Below, piece after piece: positions 41,869 to 53,256 of a DNA stretch of 64,000 nt (the stretch's first letter is position 1; each line of letters begins with the position of its first letter). Made by a program: the position numbers and the translations under genes. Source of the DNA: Cepaea nemoralis (lineage: Eukaryota > Mollusca > Gastropoda > Stylommatophora > Helicidae); assembly GCA_014155875.1 (NCBI GenBank), contig JACEFZ010022421.1:1235001-1299000 (forward strand), in the 5' to 3' direction. The notes under the pieces are model-generated. The model saw only the letters and a list, made by a program, of their open reading frames with translations, made no database searches and had not been told where the DNA came from.

Positions 41869-42410
41869 CCTCTTTCATTTTTCTCTCCTAAACCATAGTC
41901 TCCTACTGTGTATCTATCACCTTGATTTCCTACTTTTGCATTGAAGTCTCCTATTATGATGTTTATTTCTGAATTTTTACATTTCTTTAAGGCAGACTCT
42001 GTGTAAATATAAAATTCATCTACACTATCTTCACTGGACTCTCCTGTTGGGGCATATACTTGAATAACATTTATGCTAAAAGGTCTGCCACTCAATTTAA
42101 CTAGTAGAACTCTGTCCGACACGGCCTAATACCCTTGAACAGATGTTGATGTTTTCCGGTCCAAAATTATTGCCACCCCCATTTGTCGATCTACACCTCC
42201 AGAATAAATAATCTTAAAATCTTCATCTATCTTGATGTCTGTTCCTGTCCATCGCATTTCGCACATCCCTAAAATATTAATTTTTTCTCTTTGTATTTCT
42301 TGTTTTATGTTCTCTAATTTTCCGTCGTCGTTTAACGCCCTAACGTTCCGTGTTGCTAATTTTAATGTCTCTGTCCTTGTCATGCGATGATCAGTCTTTA
42401 AGCGAATCAT

Positions 42411-43258
42411 AATGAACTAGGCACTTTCAAAGAGATAGTTTGCCGTTGCTTTCCTCTATGGCAGTGACCGTACTGGCCGGATGACCGCAACCATTGTCTC
42501 TCTAAAGAGATCCTCTGCCTGCCGTCGCGAAACTCGAGACCATAACCAACAAATATCTGTCGGTTGCCCTCAAAATTTCATCCACCACCTGCCTTCCGTG
42601 GCTTCTTTTGGAACACTTCCAATAAACGAACACGAAATAACATCACATAATCCACAGGAAAACACTTTCCACAGGAATTCCACAGGAAGCGGATAATTAC
42701 ATTTAAGAGTACTTTAAAGATTTAAACAGAGGAATCTATAGCCGTGGCAATCATGCCACGAGGCGGGGGAGGGGTGTTGTCTTTCGCCTTAATCGTGAAA
42801 AACTATTCAACCGAAAACAATTCCGGATGCGAGGTGGTAAAATTTCCTCCGGATCGTAAATGTGGTCCACAATTGGAGATTATCTCTGGATCTGAGAATG
42901 TCAGGTTGATAGTCTAAGCTACTTTCCTATCCCCGGCTTCTACTGTTTCCTCTTCAGACGCCTTTCCATGGGCAGATAATGACGATCATAATTCTCCAGC
43001 ACTTGCTATTTTCATGAAGTTCATGTTGCTTTTTATTTATTGCCTGGCTATTTAATAGAACGTTCGCTTGGGTAGGTATTGGCGATCACAATTCTCCAAT
43101 ACTCTGTCATTTGATAGTTTCATAAAGATTTTGTTGCTTATTATAATTTATTTCCTAGCTAGTTAATAGAACGCTCAACTCAACTCTAGGACGTTCACAA
43201 ACAAAAATATCATGTCCGCGGTGGGACAAAATGTTGGATGCCTGTTCTCGGCGATCAT
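42411..43258. other. LINE 5' flank and unique DNA of the duplicated unit
   Basis: Probably RTE 5' UTR up to about 42700, then sequence with no recognised feature except two near-repeats (TAATAGAACG at 43055 and 43155). Confidence 0.4.
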
Positions 43259-43271
43259 TTTGTTGTTGTTG

Positions 43272-43313
<42 letters not shown>

Positions 43314-43325
43314 TTGTTGTTGTTG
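43259..43325. repeat. (TTG)n(CTG)n(TTG)n microsatellite
   Basis: A compound trinucleotide run followed by a T tract. The other unit (57196-57256) has a different internal count, showing length change since duplication. Confidence 0.95.
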
Positions 43326-43338
43326 TGTTTTTTTTTTG

Positions 43339-43668
43339 GGGACGCAGAGGTGTTTCCAAGGCACCAGGGCCAGGTTTTATACTGGCCAAGACCTACTAAC
43401 ACGTCCTAGGCATGCGTCCTGGGCAACAGGTCCCTTTGGGATCCAGGCTAACGTAGTAGGATCGCTGATTCTTCCGAAGTCGGAGAGTATCTGCCTGCAC
43501 GGCGAGGAACCACCAGTCTGCACACCAATAAGCCAGACGTGGGACAACGGATACTCACGCACACCTCAGTCCGGTATGACATCACACTGATGTTGGACAA
43601 CAGGATGTCTTCATCCGACATACAGGACTTCACGCTGGAGTTCACAGCCAGCGAACACAAGCACGAAT
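43339..43668 (+). mobile_element. Repeat-C copy
   Basis: Same family as 26954. Ends CGAACACAAGCACGAATTGT. It has lost the inverted-repeat arm (ACCTCAGTCCGGTATG instead of ACCTCAGGTCCTGTATG), which the second unit keeps. Confidence 0.85.
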
Positions 43669-43669
43669 T

Positions 43670-43900
43670 GTTGTTGTTGCATATCCTATTTACAGGATAT
43701 CGCTGTCAACACCAGCATTTTACTGCTGTTGTTGATGTCTTGGCAAGTTTACGTTCTGTAGTTTGTCATTTCTTTCTGAAAGACCATCATGTTAAAACCC
43801 AGCGTAAAGCAGTCTGCTGCCAAACCGGTCGCAGCTGTGTTTTGATCACGGGTAAGCGTGATTACGAATCGCGTCCGTAAGCCCTTAGCCAGGAAGACGG
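43670..43900 (-). mobile_element. SINE-D copy, reverse orientation
   Basis: Conserved boxes GGATATGCAACAACAAC (tail side, 43670), CTTGCCAAGACATCAACAAC and GAAAGAAATGACAAACTAC. A divergent head lies up to about 43900. Confidence 0.75.
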
Positions 43901-44089
43901 GCCGGCTATCATTAAGCGAGAGAAATACTGATCACCTAATCCTCCTTGCACTCCTCCTACAAAATGTGATGGTACCGGCACTTCACAGACATATAATATA
44001 ATGCTTTTGTGAGGGGTTTTAAATTTTTCCTCATGCACCTTTCTCTGTTTTAACTGCTTCCCTTGCCAGGCATGTGTCGGCGCAGTGGT

Positions 44090-44315
44090 GAAGATGTTAC
44101 AAAAGCAATTCGCAATCCCCAATACCACCTTCGAAACACAGCTGTGGGCTATATGGAAGCAGTCCATCTTGTGCCTGTTTTTTTTTAATAAATGGTATGA
44201 GAGTAGGTCGTTCAGAAAGCAATGACAAACTGCTGAACGTAAACTTGTCAAAAAATGACAAGCTGTAAAAAAATTATGGGGCTGACTGCGATTTCCTGTA
44301 AAGGACATGCAAATA
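44090..44315 (+). mobile_element. SINE-D copy, forward orientation
   Basis: GAAACACAGCTGTGGGCTAT, TAGGTCGTTCAGAAAGCAAT, CTGAACGTAAACTTGTC and TTTCCTGTAAAGGACATGCA with an AATAACTAACT tail. It faces the copy at 43670, forming an inverted pair. Confidence 0.75.
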
Positions 44316-44512
44316 ACTAACTCTTGCCAGGCATTTTTCTAAAAAAGAATAATTTCTTTCTCACACCATGTCTGTTGACATGCTACATACATTTTATTTG
44401 TCTTGTCCTTATGGTTGGGATGAGTGATCTAGTAACGCCTGCGCATGCCAACACCCCTACGCATGTGTTCCTCTCTGTCAATGATATTCTCAACAGTTTT
44501 CTCAACAACAAC

Positions 44513-44545
44513 CCCCCCCCCCCCCCCCACCCAAAAAAAAAAAAG
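44513..44545. repeat. C tract followed by A tract
   Basis: A run of C (with one A) then A11. In the other unit (58442-58469) the C run is longer and pure. Confidence 0.9.
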
Positions 44546-44802
44546 CGCATCTTCATTACCACTATCATCCCTATAATTTCATTAGTTATTGCATACCAGT
44601 AACACTTATGCAGACGAACAGGTCACACGCAAGTATTCGTCTTGTCCAGTCACCTTCAGGCGTTAATTTGACAACTGGTCAGGCAGTTAGCTGATTCGTG
44701 TGCGACAGATATTTGTATTTCCTGTCGTGACTATCTCTAGTAAAACCAACTTTTGATATGCGATTCTTTTCTTTATCTGTGTCACATCTTTCATCATATA
44801 GG

Positions 44803-45138
44803 TGGGACGCAGAGGTGTTTCAAAGGCACCAGGGCCGGGTTATATACTGGCCAAGACCTATTGACGCGTCCTCGTCGAGCGTCCTGGGCAACAGGTTCCT
44901 TCGGGGTCCTGGCTAAGGTCAGTAGGATAGCCGATTCCTCCGAAGTCGGAGAGTGTCTACCTGCACGGCGAGGAACCACCAGTCTGCACACCAATAAGCC
45001 AGACATGGTACAACGGATACTCACGCAAACCTCAGGTCCTGTATGACATCACACTGATGTTGGACAACAGGATGCCTTCATCCGACATACAGGACCTCGC
45101 GTTGGAGCTCAAGCCAACGAAAACAAGCAAGCAAGCCA
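44803..45138 (+). mobile_element. Repeat-C copy with target-site duplication
   Basis: 336 bases flanked by ATCATATAGG (44793-44802 and 45139-45148). This defines the ends of the Repeat-C family: TGGGACGCAGAGG at the 5' side and a CAAGCAAGCAAGC tail. The perfect inverted repeat GGTCCTGTATG/CATACAGGACC lies at about 45033-45096. Confidence 0.9.
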
Positions 45139-45257
45139 ATCATATAGGCTAGATATTTGACTTGTACATCTTTACTGTAAACACGGTCGATTTGAAAATG
45201 TACTTTGTTAGAAACTACCATGTAATTAGTTCTCCCATGTTTATTTTTATATTTAGA

Positions 45258-45540
45258 GGGAGAAGTGGTGGTGTAGTGGCTGCACGTTTGCCTGCCGGTC
45301 CAGTGGTCATGGGTTCATATTCGCATTAGAGCGGATGTTTAAAACATGCTTCGACGACCCAGCCTAAAACAGGTACCAGGAAATGTCTTGGCAAGTATAG
45401 GCGGCCTGTGTGATACTGATGACATCACCCACGGAGTGCGGATCGGTCCAGAAAATATGGGTCAAGCACCATATGCCCAATACACGTTAAGGGGTTACAA
45501 GGGTCCTGTACTTGTACCATTATGACTCGAGGTTGGACAG
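45258..45540 (+). mobile_element. SINE-E copy (tRNA-like head)
   Basis: GAAGTGGTGGTGTAGTGGCT (A box), CTGCCGGTCCAGTGGTCATG and GGGTTCATATTCGC (decayed B box). The body runs to about 45540 without a clear tail. Related to 27355. The following 500 bases (45540-46040) show nothing else. Confidence 0.55.
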
Positions 45541-46039
45541 CTGACAGTAAATCACGTATTCTTTCATAGCCAGTATATTCTATCCAGATTGTATAGTAGA
45601 GGTCCTATCCTGTTTTAGTATAAGATGGCCAGCTGACCGCAAATAATGTAATCATTCATAGTCTGTCTGTTCTATTCTCCATTGCACATTACTACGTCAT
45701 GACGTTGGGGTTAAATATTATGTGTCTTACTAGATTTAATTTCTTGTCACTTTCATAGATTTCCTAATACTGTGAAATTCCCTGTTGCCCTTTGTATTAA
45801 TAATATAATTTTCACCACGGAAACTCAATAGCTCTAGTTTTGTTTTCCTCATTATCTTTTTTGTGTGTGTGTGTGCACTGCAAGACCTAATTAATAGTTT
45901 TTAGCAAGTAATAGAGACCACAGAATAGTTGTGTTTAACTTATCGTATCCCAATCTCTCAATCTCAGTACTCTCTCAACTTGGTATATTATGAGGTCATA
46001 AGTTCTAGAAGCCGATTTGGTTTCGTATGTTAATTATAA

Positions 46040-48868
46040 TGGGACTTAACTAACGGTTTCAGGTTCATGCCCATACTTATATATGTTAGGACATTAAATG
46101 AGCTAGGAAAGTTGAACAATGTTCTAAGAGAAATGGATAGCATGAAAATGAATATGCTAGGCGTTAGTGAGATGAGATGGAAGGGATCGGGCAAAATTAT
46201 AGCTGACAACAGCACAATAATTTATTCTGGAGGGGATACACATGAAAAAGGTGTAGGAATAATACTTGACGAAAACACAGCCAAGTCACTTAATAGATAC
46301 TGGTGTATTTTAGATAGAGTTGTTTGGGTCAAAATCAAAGGCAAACCAATAGATATAAATATTATACAAGTATATGCATCAACAACAAGCAGTAGTGATG
46401 AAGAAATACAACACTTTTACGATGAAATAGAAATGACGATGGCTCAAATTGGATCACAGGAAATAAAAATAATACTTGGAGATTTTAATGCAAAAGTAGT
46501 AAAGGGGAAAATGAAGGATGCATTATGGTTTAGGTACAAGAAATGAAAGAGGGGAAAAGCTAATAGAATCGGCGAATATCAATGAAATGATAATTGGAAA
46601 CACGTGGTTTAAACACCATAAAAGACGACTATACTCATGGAAAAGCCCTGCTCAGAAAATACGCAACCAAATTGACTACATACTAATTAATAAAAGATTT
46701 AGAAATGCTCTAATTAATGTAAAATCAATGCCTGGTGCCGACTGTAATAGTGATCATGTACCACTATGTGGACAAATAAAAGTAAGATTAAAGAGAGGGA
46801 ACATAATCGTTAGGAACATGAGACTTAATAAAGAGGTTCTGAAAGTAGATAAAGAAATTCAAGAACAATACATAGTGACTTAGAAAAATAGGTACAATGC
46901 AATAGCTAAAATACAGAGTATAAATGAACAATAGGAAATATTAAGGGACTCCATTCATCAAACTAGCAAAGAAATATTACCGAAGAGAAGTCAAATAGCT
47001 AAGAAAAAATGGATGAATGAAGAAATATTAATGCTGATGGACAAAAGAAAACAGAGTAAAAATGACAAACAAGAATATGCTAAGATAAATAAAGAAATAA
47101 AAGATAAATGTTGGAAGGCAAAAGAAAGTTGGTTAAATGAGACGTGCAAAAGATTGAATTAAATGCCATTAAAGATTCAAAAAATATGCACAGACAAATC
47201 AGTGAGATAACGGGAAGAAAAATAAGAATAAACATAGGTTGTTTGAAATCAAAAACAGGAAAGATATTATTGGAGGAAGGTGCTATAATGAAGAGGTGGA
47301 ATGAGTATATAAGAGAATTATATCATGAGGAAAGAGAGAATTAACAGAAGAAAGTAACTTAGAAGGTTCACCTATTATAAAAGAAGACGTCGCTGACGCT
47401 ATGAAATATATGAAGAAAGGAAAAACAGCTGGACCAGATGAAATCACAATAGAAGAATTAGAAGTATTGGGAGAATTTGTAGTAAATATATTAACCAAAA
47501 TGTTAAATGATATTTACAGCAGTGGATATTTACTCAGTGATATGCTGAAATCGGTATTTATAGCTATACCAAAAAGACCAGGAGCAGTTGAATGTGAAGA
47601 TTTTCGTCCTATTAACCTCATAAACCATATCACTAAGCTTCAGCTCAGAATCATAATGAGAAGAACCAGAAAGAAAATAAAAATGGAAATTAGTGAAGAA
47701 CAGTATGGATTTGTGGAGGGAAAGGGCACAAACAATGCAATATAAACATTACGGACACTAATAGAAAGGTCAATAGAGAAACAGAAAGACATATATTTAT
47801 GCTTCATAGATTATACTAAGGCATTTGATAAAGTAAAACATGATGAACTGATTAAAATGTTGGAAAATATCAACATTGATGGGAAAGATTTAAGAATAAT
47901 AATGAATATTTACTGGAACCAAGTAGCAGCAATTAAAATTGGAAATAAAGAGGGTATTTACGAACACATAAAGCTAGGAGTACGACAGGGATGTGTCTTG
48001 TCACCAGATCTCTTCTCCCTATATAGCGAAGTAATAATGAGAGAGATCAAAGAGGTGCCAGGAATACTAGTTGGAGGTTATAATATAAATAATATACGCT
48101 ATGCAGATGACACAGTATTAGTGGCAGATAAATCAACAGACGTACAACAATTGTTGGACACTGTAGTAACAGAGAGTGCACGGAAAGGACTTTCCTTGAA
48201 TATCAAGAAAACAGTAACAATGGTGATATCAAAGAAAATGGTGACACCAAAATGTGACATAGAAATAGAAGGAATAATTCTTAACCAAGTGGATAATTTT
48301 AGATACCTCGGGACATTTATAATATGCACAGTGTATTTGTGCGGGCTGTTGTTTGTCGAGACTCCTGTCTTTTCCACTTTTCACATTGGGCAGTGGGGAA
48401 CGTTTTGTGTGATATTCACTGGCACACGAACGGAGCATAATGGGGACGACCCGTTGCTGTGAAGTTGGAACTGCGACTAACTAGCTAACTAACTAATTTA
48501 TAATATCAGATGGAAGATGTACAACAGAGATTAAGAGTAGAATAGGGCAAACAAAAGCCGCATTTCAGAAAATGAAGAGTAGGCCTATCTTGTGCAATAG
48601 ATCACTATCACTGAGTGTAAGAAAGAGAGTGCTGAAATGCTATGTAGAAACAGTTTTGCTGTATGGCAGTGAATGTTGGAATGTAAATGAACAAATTAAG
48701 AAGAAATTAGAAGCAACAGAGATGTGGTTCCTGAGACGAATGTTGCGAATTCCTTGGACTGCCAGAGTAACTAACAATGACTGCCTGAAACAGGCTAATG
48801 ATACTAGAACACTATATACGACAATAAGAAAGAGACAAGCATCTTTCTTTGGTCATGTAATGAGAAAG
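46040..48868 (+). pseudogene. RTE LINE (RTE-A), unit 1 copy
   Basis: Endonuclease: MNMLGVSEMRWKGSGKII, INIIQVYASTTSSSDEE and KIILGDFNAKVV (46490). After a frameshift near 46510: IRNQIDYILINKRFRNALIN and ADCNSDHVPLCG. RT: MKKGKTAGPDEITIEELEVL, KSVFIAIPKRPGAVECEDF, EEQYGFVEGKGTNNAI-stop, FIDYTKAFDKVKHDEL (47805), GVRQGCVLSPDLFSLYSEVI, NNIRYADDTVLVAD (48095) and FRYLGTFI. Then SINE-B (48326-48495), then SDGRCTTEIKSRIGQTKAAF and the thumb to FFGHVMRK (48865), where a TA tract begins. The 3' end after HVMRK is missing. Confidence 0.88.
48326..48495 (+). mobile_element. SINE-B inserted in RTE-A
   Basis: A 170-bp copy ending in an ACTA tail and flanked by the perfect 11-bp repeat ATTTATAATAT (48315-48325, 48496-48506). 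Removing it restores the RT frame from YLGTFI to ISDGRC. It was present before the tandem duplication, since unit 2 carries the same insertion. Confidence 0.93.

Positions 48869-48869
<1 letters not shown>

Positions 48870-48960
<91 letters not shown>
48870..48960. repeat. (TA)n microsatellite joining two LINEs
   Basis: About 90 bases of TA between the RTE-A thumb and LINE-B endonuclease. In unit 2 it is about 75 bases (62791-62866). Confidence 0.95.
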
Positions 48961-48963
<3 letters not shown>

Positions 48964-50690
48964 GAAGACTTTTATAATGATCTGGAAGATGTCATAGAAG
49001 AAACGCCCTATAATGATCTGGAAGATGTCATAGAAGAAACGCCCAAATAGGACATCCTTATTGTGCTGGGAGACTTCAACGCAAAAATAGGTAGAGAACA
49101 AACTCATAATAAAGTTGCCGGTATGGAAAGCCTACATACAACTTCAAATGATAATGGATGGAGAGTCATCAACCTATCAGAAGCCAACGGACTGCAGATC
49201 AGCAGTACCAGACTGCAAAGAAAGGATATACATAAACAAACTTGGAAATCATGTGACAAGAGAACCTATAATCAAATAGATCACATTTTAATTAACAACA
49301 GAAATGCATCAAACATACAAGTTAGAAGCTATAGAGGAGCTGCGTGCCACAGCGACCACTTCCTCGTTGGGGCAAAATTTAAAATAAAACTTAAGAGAGC
49401 TTTCTATGCTAAACTACAAAGGTTACACCCAACATATAACAGAGAAAAACTACAAGAAATTACAGTCAACGAGAAATTTAATAATAGATGTAATAAAATG
49501 TAAACTTGAAATTCTACAAAACCCGTTGGAGGAAAGCGTTGACCAAACATGGTTGAACATCAAGAATACGATTGAAACTACCGCAGAAGAATGTCTCGGT
49601 GTGTTAACCACACATAAAAAGAACAGATGGTTCAATCAAACATGTGAAAAAGCAGTCATTAGGAAAAAGAATGCCAGACAGTTATGGCTAAATGACATCA
49701 ACAAATCCAAAATGAAGAGCAATATAGAACTGAATGTAAAGAGGCTACAAATATAGTTCGGCAGCAGAAGCGAGAATATATGAGCAATATAATCAAAGAC
49801 CTAGAAGCAAGTACCTGGATGGCTTGGCCTTGTGGCATGGTCGAGGCAGAAAACGGAGCTGATCCACGACTCTGGTGATCGAGTGAGATGGCAGAACATG
49901 ACCGCCCACGCTAACCGGCATGGCACATGATGGATGAATGGATAATCAAAGATATGAAAACCAATCACCAGAAAAAGGAAGTCAATGAAATGAGGGCACC
50001 AACACAACACATATTGTTTAAAAGACAAAAATGGGAATATGATAAATACCAATGAGGAAATGTGTAACACATGGAAAGAATACTTTATTGAATTACTAAA
50101 TTGTGAAGCTCCAAGTAACACTTTCCCACAGGAAGAGGTTCTAACGTGTGAACCACAAATTGAAGAACCTGTTTTTGAAGAAATCCTATATGTAATAACA
50201 CGACTTAAAAACAATAAGGCAACTGGGGCTGATGGAATTGCTGCTTAATTTATAAAGGTAAGGTTTTAGACAAAACAGATCAACAATAGATCAGATATTT
50301 ATCTTACGACAAATAGCCGAGAAATATTGGGAATATAAAAAAGATCTCCATAACATTTTTGTGGATTTTAAAAAGGCGTATGATAATGTCCATAGGAATA
50401 GTCTACGGAATGCTATGCAGGAATTTGGAATACCAAGGAAGTTAATAAACATGACCAGACTATGCATGGAAGATACTTACAATATATGAAACATATAAAG
50501 GCAGGAAATCAGACCCTTTCCAAATAACATCTGGCTTGAAACAGGGTGATGCAATGTCGCTCTCCTCTTCAATCTGGCTCTAGAGAAAGTTGTAAGGAAC
50601 GGAAAGGAGGAATGTGCTAGTGCAGGAACATCCAGACTGCTTGGTTATGCAGATGATATAGATATTATAGGGGGAAAATTGTCACATTAA
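48961..50690 (+). pseudogene. LINE-B, 5'-truncated endonuclease-RT of uncertain clade
   Basis: Starts inside the endonuclease: ILIVLGDFNAKIGREQTH (49055), YNQIDHILINNRNASNIQVR and GAACHSDHFLVGAKFKIKL. Linker ESVDQTWLNIKNTIETTAEE and TWKEYFIELLNCEAPS (50075). RT pieces follow in several frames: RLKNNKATGADGIAA, NRSTIDQIFILRQIAEKYW, FVDFKKAYDNVHRNSLRNA (50365), NLALEKVVRNGKEE and LGYADDIDIIGGKL (50645). The YADDIDIIG wording differs from the RTE-A YADDTVLVAD, so this is a separate family. It ends abruptly at 50690. Confidence 0.8.
49806..49935 (+). mobile_element. RTE 3'-end fragment inside LINE-B
   Basis: CTGGATGGCTTGGCCTTGTG, GATCCACGACTCTGGTGATC, GACCGCCCACGCTAACCGGC and ATGGCACATGATGGATGA match the last 125 bases of RTE elements (compare 23655-23785). 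It separates NIIKDLEA from the following LINE-B linker. Very short 5'-truncated insertion. Confidence 0.8.
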
Positions 50691-50699
50691 AAACTTGAA

Positions 50700-52571
50700 G
50701 GTTTCGATCGATGACAGAAAGTCGCGCCAAACGTCTCCAAACAGTCGGCATTTCTTTAATATGTTGTTGCTCGAGGAGGGACTATAGCGTCATACGTCTG
50801 CAAGGTGGCAGCCATCCTTTGATGTGATAGACGGAATGTCGGAGCAGAAGTCGGCTAGATCTTGTGTTGTGTGGGAATTATTCTCTGGTTCACAGGCGGG
50901 CAAGACTTTTTGTTGTACGGGAAACAGGTCCCCAGATGAAAGCAAAATAGACGGCTGGAATGTTTCCATCCGGTCTAAAAAAAGAGAGAAATAGATTCTA
51001 GACTGTCTAGTGTCTAGACAGTTTTGTGACGTCATGTATACCCAGTATAAATACGGTTGAGATAAACAAGCTTTGGGTTAGTCGACCAACAGTTGTGAAG
51101 CGCTACAGATGTGTGCAATATTCCTAGTTGTTTTTTAGAGAGAGACTATAGTGTCTAGTGTTGATGTATATTCGGCGGACATCGATCCAGTGTGTGATTT
51201 CATAGTCTCCATCTACAACGGGAATAACTATATGGTATTCTATTAAACATATCGAACTTAGTTTATTCTTAGAAATAGAGTGCAGTACTGTGCGGTGATA
51301 GAACGTATTACAAGAGCGTCGGCAACAGTAGCCTATCGCGTAGCTTAAACTAGCTGGTGTGAGATATCATTTAACTCAGGGAGTTAAGGACAATGTAGTG
51401 GGATAATATTTAGAGAGATTGAGGATGGTTGGGGGGATGAAGGGAATGTAAAATGGTAGGATCTTCCAGTAGGGCTATCTGCTGAGTTTCTACCCGTTTC
51501 CTTTAGTCTTTCCTTGTCTTACCATGACTCAGACCGAAGTGATGAGCTCCTGCGGCCTTATGACAGAGTTTGGTTCTCTGTTATTTCAGAGTGCGGCCGG
51601 TGGCCTACACTCACCTAATAAAGGTCAGAATCGAGTTGCTCTCACCAGGTGTGTTCTCTATTCAACAGGTTCCACTCAATTGTTCCACGTTATTCTACCA
51701 AGAAGCTAGCAACAACGTCATAGAAAGTCATGGCTCTAGTACTGAAGGCAGAGTTTGCTGAGAGGCTTTTGCACTGGGCCCATAACCCAGATGGTCTGCA
51801 GGAACCTGGCCTCTGCTGAGCAGGACATGATGATTATAAGTGGTTATTAAGTGATAGTTACATCACATTAAATTCAGGACACTGAAAATAACACTTATAC
51901 CAGGAACACTAGTAACAATAACTACCTGGAACAGTAACATTGTGTATTAACATTAGGGAAATCTTACAAAAAGTGAAATACGAACATTTATTTTTTCCAA
52001 AGTGACACTAACAATAGTTGTATGATTCTCTAATCACAGAACTTTAATGAACAGAGTAGTTACACTGTGTGTGGTAGATAGATGATCAATATTGGACTGT
52101 TTCCACTATTGAAGACCAAGCATAAGGAGTGTTCACGAGCTATCTGAAGAAGTCGACACTTGGCCTGAGAGACACATCACTTGGGTGAGGTTTTCTGTCC
52201 CTGATATGGTGTTGTGGTGTGGCCAGTACGATGATGAAGCAGACTGTGCTCCTTGGCTGTTCGGTCTGATTCTGCATACACACTAGATTATACGACAGAC
52301 ATTCTACTCATACACGTTACACATACATGACACTTTTCTCTATTAAACTAAGTTGTTGTTTTGTTAGAGCCAGTGTTGTTTAGTGTGTTTTGGGAAAAGA
52401 ATGAGAGTGGGCTTGGTACAGTATTAAAAGAGAGAGGGGGAGGGATCCAGGGACCGACGGGGTTTTGTGGACATAAATCAAGAAGATCCTCAAGATAGTG
52501 ATATGGGGTTAAAAGGATGTCGATGTTGATTCCCCTCAACCCAGGGACGACATTATAAATAAAATACGACA
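50700..52571 (+). mobile_element. Possible LTR-retrotransposon terminal repeat
   Basis: A long region without LINE motifs. It contains a promoter-like block at 51003-51053 and ends TACGACA (52571) directly before a primer-binding-site-like stretch. Only one repeat copy is visible and no gag or pol follows, so a solo or truncated LTR is inferred. The 5' boundary is unknown and the whole call is tentative. Confidence 0.35.
51003..51053 (+). promoter_or_regulatory. Promoter-like block: palindrome, CRE site and TATA box
   Basis: Perfect inverted repeat CTGTCTAG-TGT-CTAGACAG (51003-51021), then a full cAMP-response-element consensus TGACGTCA (51027-51034), then TATAAATA (51046-51053), all within 51 bases. 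A TATA box with an upstream CRE is a standard RNA polymerase II core promoter arrangement. No coding gene follows downstream, so an LTR U3 promoter is the most likely source. Confidence 0.5.
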
Positions 52572-52575
52572 TTAC

Positions 52576-52594
52576 TGGGGGCTCGACACGGGAT
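52576..52594 (+). other. Primer-binding-site-like sequence
   Basis: TGGGGGCTCGACACGGGAT resembles the tRNA-Pro-complementary primer sites of retroelements (the usual form begins TGGGGGCTCG and ends CGGGAT). It sits four bases after a CA end. Two or three positions differ from the usual site. Confidence 0.4.
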
Positions 52595-52604
52595 ATCTTG
52601 ACCC

Positions 52605-52830
52605 GGGATATGGAGAAAGAATGGAAGATAGTAGGGAAACAAAACTCGCTTACACTAAGGACATAATTGACCGTAAATCTCGAGGTAGACCAAGAAGCCG
52701 GTGGAGAGATAATATACATACAGACCTACAAGCACTTAGAATTAACGACTGGCAAGAGAAGGTCAACCAGAGAGACGAATGGAGACGGAGTGTACCTGCA
52801 GCAAAGAACCTCAATGGCTCGGAATGCTGA
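52605..52830 (+). pseudogene. LINE C-terminal end fragment
   Basis: GYGERMEDSRETKLAYTKDI, DRKSRGRPRSRWRDNIHTDL and NDWQEKVNQRDEWRRSVPAA with a stop at 52828. The RGRPRxRWxDNI pattern is the conserved tail of RTE/LINE-B-type proteins. It runs directly into a TA microsatellite. Confidence 0.7.
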
Positions 52831-52841
52831 AGACGAAGAAG

Positions 52842-52938
<97 letters not shown>
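52842..52938. repeat. (TA)n microsatellite
   Basis: About 97 bases of TA after a LINE end and before a CCCGGCCTGGCTTCACTC head, the same arrangement as the element at 76-584. Confidence 0.95.
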
Positions 52939-52939
<1 letters not shown>

Positions 52940-52980
52940 TAGCTGACCCGGCCTGGCTTCACTCAGCCACTGGCAGGGAT

Positions 52981-52990
52981 CTGTCTATCG

Positions 52991-53022
<32 letters not shown>

Positions 53023-53206
53023 GTCTGTCTGTCTATCTATAGATCTATCTATCTATCTATAGATCTATCTATCTATAGATCTATCTATCTATAGAACTAT
53101 CTATCTATAGGTCTGTCTGTCTGTCTGTTTGTCTGTTTGTCTGTTTGTCTGTGTGTCTGTCTGTCTGTCTGTCCATCCATCCATCCATCGATCCATCCAT
53201 CCATCC

Positions 53207-53256
<50 letters not shown>
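52981..53256. repeat. (TCTA)/(TCTG)/(TCCA) compound microsatellite
   Basis: Tetranucleotide array with several sub-blocks (TCTA, TCTATAGA, TCTG, TCCA, TCTA again). It follows the SINE-like head at 52940. Confidence 0.95.

Larger units (their letters stand above)
38358..42410 (-). mobile_element. Nearly full-length RTE LINE with three nested insertions
   Basis: Read from 42410 down: endonuclease start LATRNVRALNDDGKLENI, INILGMCEMRWTGTDI, VIQVYAPTGESSED and IIGDFNAKVGN (to 41870); insertion; NQIDYILISRRFRNA and ADCYCDHRLITG (41100-41000); SINE-D; linker KKWMTEEILHLMETRRLNK; RT fingers AGKAPGADNITTEMIKAL and EEQCGFVEGKGTVNA; SINE-A; then GVRQGCVMSPDLFSLY, YADDTVLIAD, TWF-type thumb AEKHLMAAEMWFLRKMQRVA, and the tail FGHVMRRNGLENL to FRHGT. 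The 3' tail is TGATTGATT. RTE elements encode one endonuclease-RT ORF; this copy has stops and insertions and is inactive. Confidence 0.88.

Noticed and set aside
41408..41944. Plus-strand hydrophobic frames in the unidentified insertion
   Set aside because: Short, with no start or splice context and no similarity to known families; hydrophobicity follows from T-rich sequence.
43155..43402. Poly-Gln, poly-Leu and poly-Cys frames over the TTG/CTG run
   Set aside because: Microsatellite readings; the same in unit 2 at 57090-57335.
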